A stretch of 64,000 bases of DNA. Origin: Dermanyssus gallinae (lineage: Eukaryota > Arthropoda > Arachnida > Mesostigmata > Dermanyssidae). Below, piece after piece: positions 12,900-64,000 of the stretch. Within the stretch, counting starts at the first letter, position 1. Every line of letters starts with the position of its first letter. The DNA lies in assembly GCA_003439945.1 (NCBI GenBank), contig QVRM01005987.1:1-64000 (forward strand), given 5' to 3'. A program made the translations under genes and the position numbers. A model generated the notes under the pieces. It did not search any database. It saw nothing but the letters and a program-made list of their open reading frames with translations, and was not told where the DNA came from.

Positions 12900-15800
12900 A
12901 ACAAGAACAAGAGCAGCTTTACTACAACAACAACAACCAGTGTCGCGTTGGTGCTTCTGCTGAAGCAGCAGCAACAACATCAGCAACAACAACCACAACA
13001 GCAGCAGCAGCCGCAGCGGAGAATTCACACTCTTGCCCATCGGCTCTCGCTCTCGGGGATTCTCTCTAGTCGCGCTGGCTGGCTGGCGGTTGGTTCACTG
13101 GCTGGGTGGCTAACTGGGTAGAGGAGACGCTGCTGTTGCTGTTGTTGTTGCTGCTTCTGGTGTTCATGCTGGTGAAGCTAGTGGAAGCCCAGCCGCCCGC
13201 AAAGGCGGCGATAGTCGTCACAGCAGCAGCAGCAGCAGCAACAACCGCCGTAGCGGTAGAAGGCAGTAGCGGCGGCAGCCAGTCTCTGGTATATCATTGG
13301 TCGATGATCAGAGAGGTCTGTCGACTGTTCGACTACCCCTAGTCTACCTAGTCTTCTTTGGTCCTCGCGATCGGTCGTGGACGAGGGGAATTTTGTTGCT
13401 GCTGCTGCTGTCGTTGTTGTTGTTGTGGTGGTTGTTGTTTGCGTCATCGTGGTGACTGTTGACGCTGCCGCCCGCCGGAGCCACCACCACCACCGCCGCC
13501 GCAGCCGCCTCTGCTGCCGCTACCATCGCCGCCCCGATATCGTAGGTAGATCCGAGCCGAGTCGCCAGCAAACGGCACTTTGTCGATCCGAACCACCGAG
13601 TGAGGATACACACCACTACCACCGCGCCGTTCTCCCGGCGTACTACTACTGTTGGTGTGGATTCTCCGTTGGTCGCCGAACGCGCCGCCGAATTGCTCGA
13701 TCGTGCATTCTCCTCTCTTCTTTCACACAGAAGACCGACCAACAGACCGACCGACACCATCATCGGTCGATATTATCGTCACCGACCATCGCCGTCGAGA
13801 CGAGATCGGGCGCAGCAGCGACAACGACTTGGTCGATTCTGCCAGTCGAGAACCAGCGGCCCGTCTGCCAACCCGTCGCTGCAACAGCGTCGAACGTGTC
13901 CCCCCTCCGCGCGCGCTGATCGTCAGACGTCATCACAGACACTGAACACACGGTGATTCAGAGTCTGAGCAGACGGTTCGGAGACCAACGCGCGTCGCCG
14001 CTCAGCCAGCTTGGCGGCAATAGCACCACCACCACCACCATCTTCTTCTTCTGGTGACATAGGCCGGCTGCCGGTCGTGTCTCTCCTGTACAGATAGTCC
14101 GTCTCCCCAACCTTATTCCTATCCGCATCACCTCAACCCACCATCGGTGCACCCCGTCGTCGTCGTGCAGCAGCAGCAACCCCACTTCCTCGGCCGCTAC
14201 CCCACGGCTACTTTTCGATTTTCACTTGGATTCTTGTAGCATCGGTACGGGCGCGTGTGGCAACGATCTCCTCACTTGGTAGGAGCAGCTACTCCAGTGG
14301 CGAAGATCTCTTTCTTCAGTTGTGGGTCCAAGATCGTCTCTCCAGATCGCTTTCTCTCTCTCGCTGCTTTTACATTAGAACATCTACACCGGTTGTGGTC
14401 GTTCGAACGTCGAACGTCGATCGATTGATACGCTTGATCCTGCTCGCTTTGGATTGTTGTTTGTCGTTGTTGTTCGTCAGCCAGAAGCCAATTGTGTGTG
14501 CAGAAACCGTTTGCGGCGGGTAGGAAGCCGGTTGTGGCGCAAACATCTTCCCGCGTCTCTACAAGCTGAGCTCCGAAGCAGGTGCGACCAGAAGCTGCCG
14601 CTCAAACCAGCCCCAACAAGCCAGCAGCCCCTAAGTAAATTAAAACTCGACGCCAGAAGAACAAGTCAAGACAGCGAGAGAGAGATAGAGGATACAACGG
14701 GCAATCTTAGAGAAGACAGGCGCATGCACCACACTCCTCCCTCTCGTTAACTCCGTTCTCTTGCGGTCAGGGGAAGACAACCAACCCCAAAACCAGCTGC
14801 AGAAAAAATACACCGGGCACCAGCAAAAGCAACTCCGGTAAAGCATAGCTGTTCGAGGTGTCGTCCCAAGACGCCCGAAACCACACAGTCGCCGAATCGG
14901 GGACGCCAAAACCCCCTCCCGGGTCGCTAAGTTTGTTGTTGTGGGGTCGTCCTCATCGGCATTATTGTGCCCTTAACTTCTCTCATTCCCCCCCCGCGCA
15001 GTTACTGCTACTTCGTGTTCTCTCTCTTTTGCTGGTTGGTGCTCGTGAGGTGCCCGAGTTCTCTCTGTGTATGCATATGTGTGTGCGTCTCAACAGCGAG
15101 AACGCCAACCTGTTGCTAGCTTGTGTTGTCGTTGTTCAAGCTGTTCCTGCCAGCTACTCCTACTTCGATCAACGTTGAATGGAAAACGCGTTCTATCCGC
15201 AAAGAATCGCGCGTCATCGGACTACGACAAAGTGCTCCTGCTGCTGCAGTACGAATGCGATCGCACCTCGATCTCGTGCGCCGCCCTCTTCTATCTTGTT
15301 GTTGTCCCGAAGCTGGAACTTACTTGTTCCCAGACGAATCCCCGGAAGACGATCGGGCTGATCTCCCAATCGCCATTCCTCTCCACCCAACTCAGTGACC
15401 CTGATTCGACCGAGTCGTTGCCGAGGAGGCACCATTAGTAGGAGTTGCCAATTGCTTCGGTTTGACTACAGCGTATTTGTCGTATAGGTTGTCGTCGTCG
15501 TCGTTGTTGTCGAGTGCGTCTGTGCGTCCGTGTCCTCTCCTCTCATCCGTACCTACCGTTGCGTGCGTGTGTGTGTAGCCGCGTGTCTGGTGTGCGCATG
15601 AATTGTGGTACTGAAGTTATTGATTTGCTGTGATTGGCAACGAAGCCTTCTGTTGTGTGTGGGCGTCACGTGTTCGGGACGTCGTAGTTGTGAATTCTGT
15701 CGAGGGAAAAGCCCACTGGCTGCCTCTTCCTCGGAAACCAGCTTTTCGCTCTCGCAGCCATTGCGCTGACACCGCCGCGTGTGTGATTTTCAACGCTTGT

Positions 15801-15972
15801 AAACTGACGCAAGTCGTCGTTCGGATTATTATCTAATTGAATTGAATCCAGTCATTTCCACGGTTCCACTTATCCGCAAGCACAAACAGTTCTGACTGTA
15901 CTACTGCTGCTGCTGCTATTGATTTGCCGGCTCTACTACTGCTACTACAGCGGTCACCAAATCAGCACAAAC
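12900..15972 (+). promoter_or_regulatory. Putative promoter / 5' leader zone of the scavenger receptor gene
   Basis: This stretch is GC-richer than its surroundings, contains no (TA)n array and leads directly to the proposed initiator ATG. It carries (CAA/GTT)n, (CTG)n and CGTC-rich patches. The longer reading frames in it (for example 13377-13919 and 15067-15438) translate to low-complexity Val, Arg or Ser runs, so I do not read it as coding. No clear TATA box with an initiator is visible, so the transcription start is unplaced. Some of this stretch may be spliced 5' UTR. The role is inferred from position and composition only. Confidence 0.35.
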
Positions 15973-63667
<47,695 letters not shown>

Positions 63668-64000
63668 ACTAGGTTTGACGTCAACAGCCAACAGCCAGAA
63701 GCGGTAGCACCAGCAACAGCAGAAGAAGATGAAGAGCGATGCAGACACAGTCTTCATGTGTGAGTGACAAGTTCTTCTTCTGTCGAGCGAGTGACCACAT
63801 CGAGCGACCTGTGGCGACCTTCTCTACTGGTCAGCGGAGTTCGGCGGCGTATACCAATCAAGCCCAGTCGACTGAGATTAATCAAACGTGAAGGATGATA
63901 ATGATGATAATGATAGATCAACAGACTTAAGTCGCCGCCGGCTCCGACGCCGCCACAGCAGCAGCTGCACCAGTGGCGACAATAATAACACTCAATATTG
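63668..64000 (+). other. 3' UTR start of the scavenger receptor gene
   Basis: Sequence after the stop has short AGCAGC, GATAAT and CGCCGC patches and no AATAAA or ATTAAA signal, so polyadenylation probably occurs downstream of the window. I see no start of a second gene. Confidence 0.6.

Overview
This is eukaryotic nuclear DNA, almost certainly from an arthropod. A chelicerate such as a parasitiform mite is my best guess, inferred from the repeat and transposon profile rather than shown. It carries one spliced protein-coding gene on the + strand that I can defend, inside a very large amount of non-coding, simple-repeat-rich sequence. There are more than thirty (TA)n arrays, many (CAA/GTT)n tracts, long (TTA)n arrays and remnants of at least three DNA-transposon copies plus a short retroelement. 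I see no bacterial operons, viral genes, rRNA, CRISPR or intact tRNA gene.

The gene encodes a class B scavenger receptor (CD36/SCARB/LIMP-2 family). Eleven exons between 56289 and 63667 are secure. Each has consensus GT-AG borders, every junction is phase-compatible, and the joined product carries the family's N-terminal helix, a luminal domain with a PHF-ADP motif, a C-terminal helix and a short tail. An upstream exon at 52876-52942 joins in phase and adds a cytosolic N-terminus. A minimal ATG exon at 15973-15987 fits the reading frame and splice phase. If that exon is right, the product is 534 residues and the first intron is about 36.9 kb. Translation starting at Met19 inside the 52.9 kb exon is the main alternative.

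Layout: 1-12.9 kb is upstream DNA with no convincing gene. It holds a 25-bp minisatellite containing two kappa-B-like motifs (10961-11050) and a perfect 16-bp hairpin (10297-10332). About 12.9-15.97 kb is GC-richer, lacks (TA)n arrays and is the likely 5' leader or promoter zone. 15.99-52.88 kb is intron 1. It holds a tRNA-headed SINE (32.2 kb), a degenerate mariner (38.1-39.0 kb), a 5' mariner fragment with a recognisable terminal repeat (45.3-45.85 kb), a degenerate Tc1/mariner-type transposase (50.9-51.6 kb), several inverted repeats including a 21-bp hairpin at 21.75 kb, and many microsatellites. 52.9-63.7 kb holds the body of the receptor gene; intron 5 contains a second SINE copy. The last 333 bases are 3' UTR with no AATAAA signal, so the transcript end lies beyond the window.

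I did not find a previously undescribed multi-gene system. The points most worth checking are the gene architecture (giant first intron, tiny first coding exon, a C-terminal PDZ-ligand-like end), the paired kappa-B-like minisatellite upstream of a possible immune receptor, the hairpins, and transposon remnants lying in or against (TA)n arrays.
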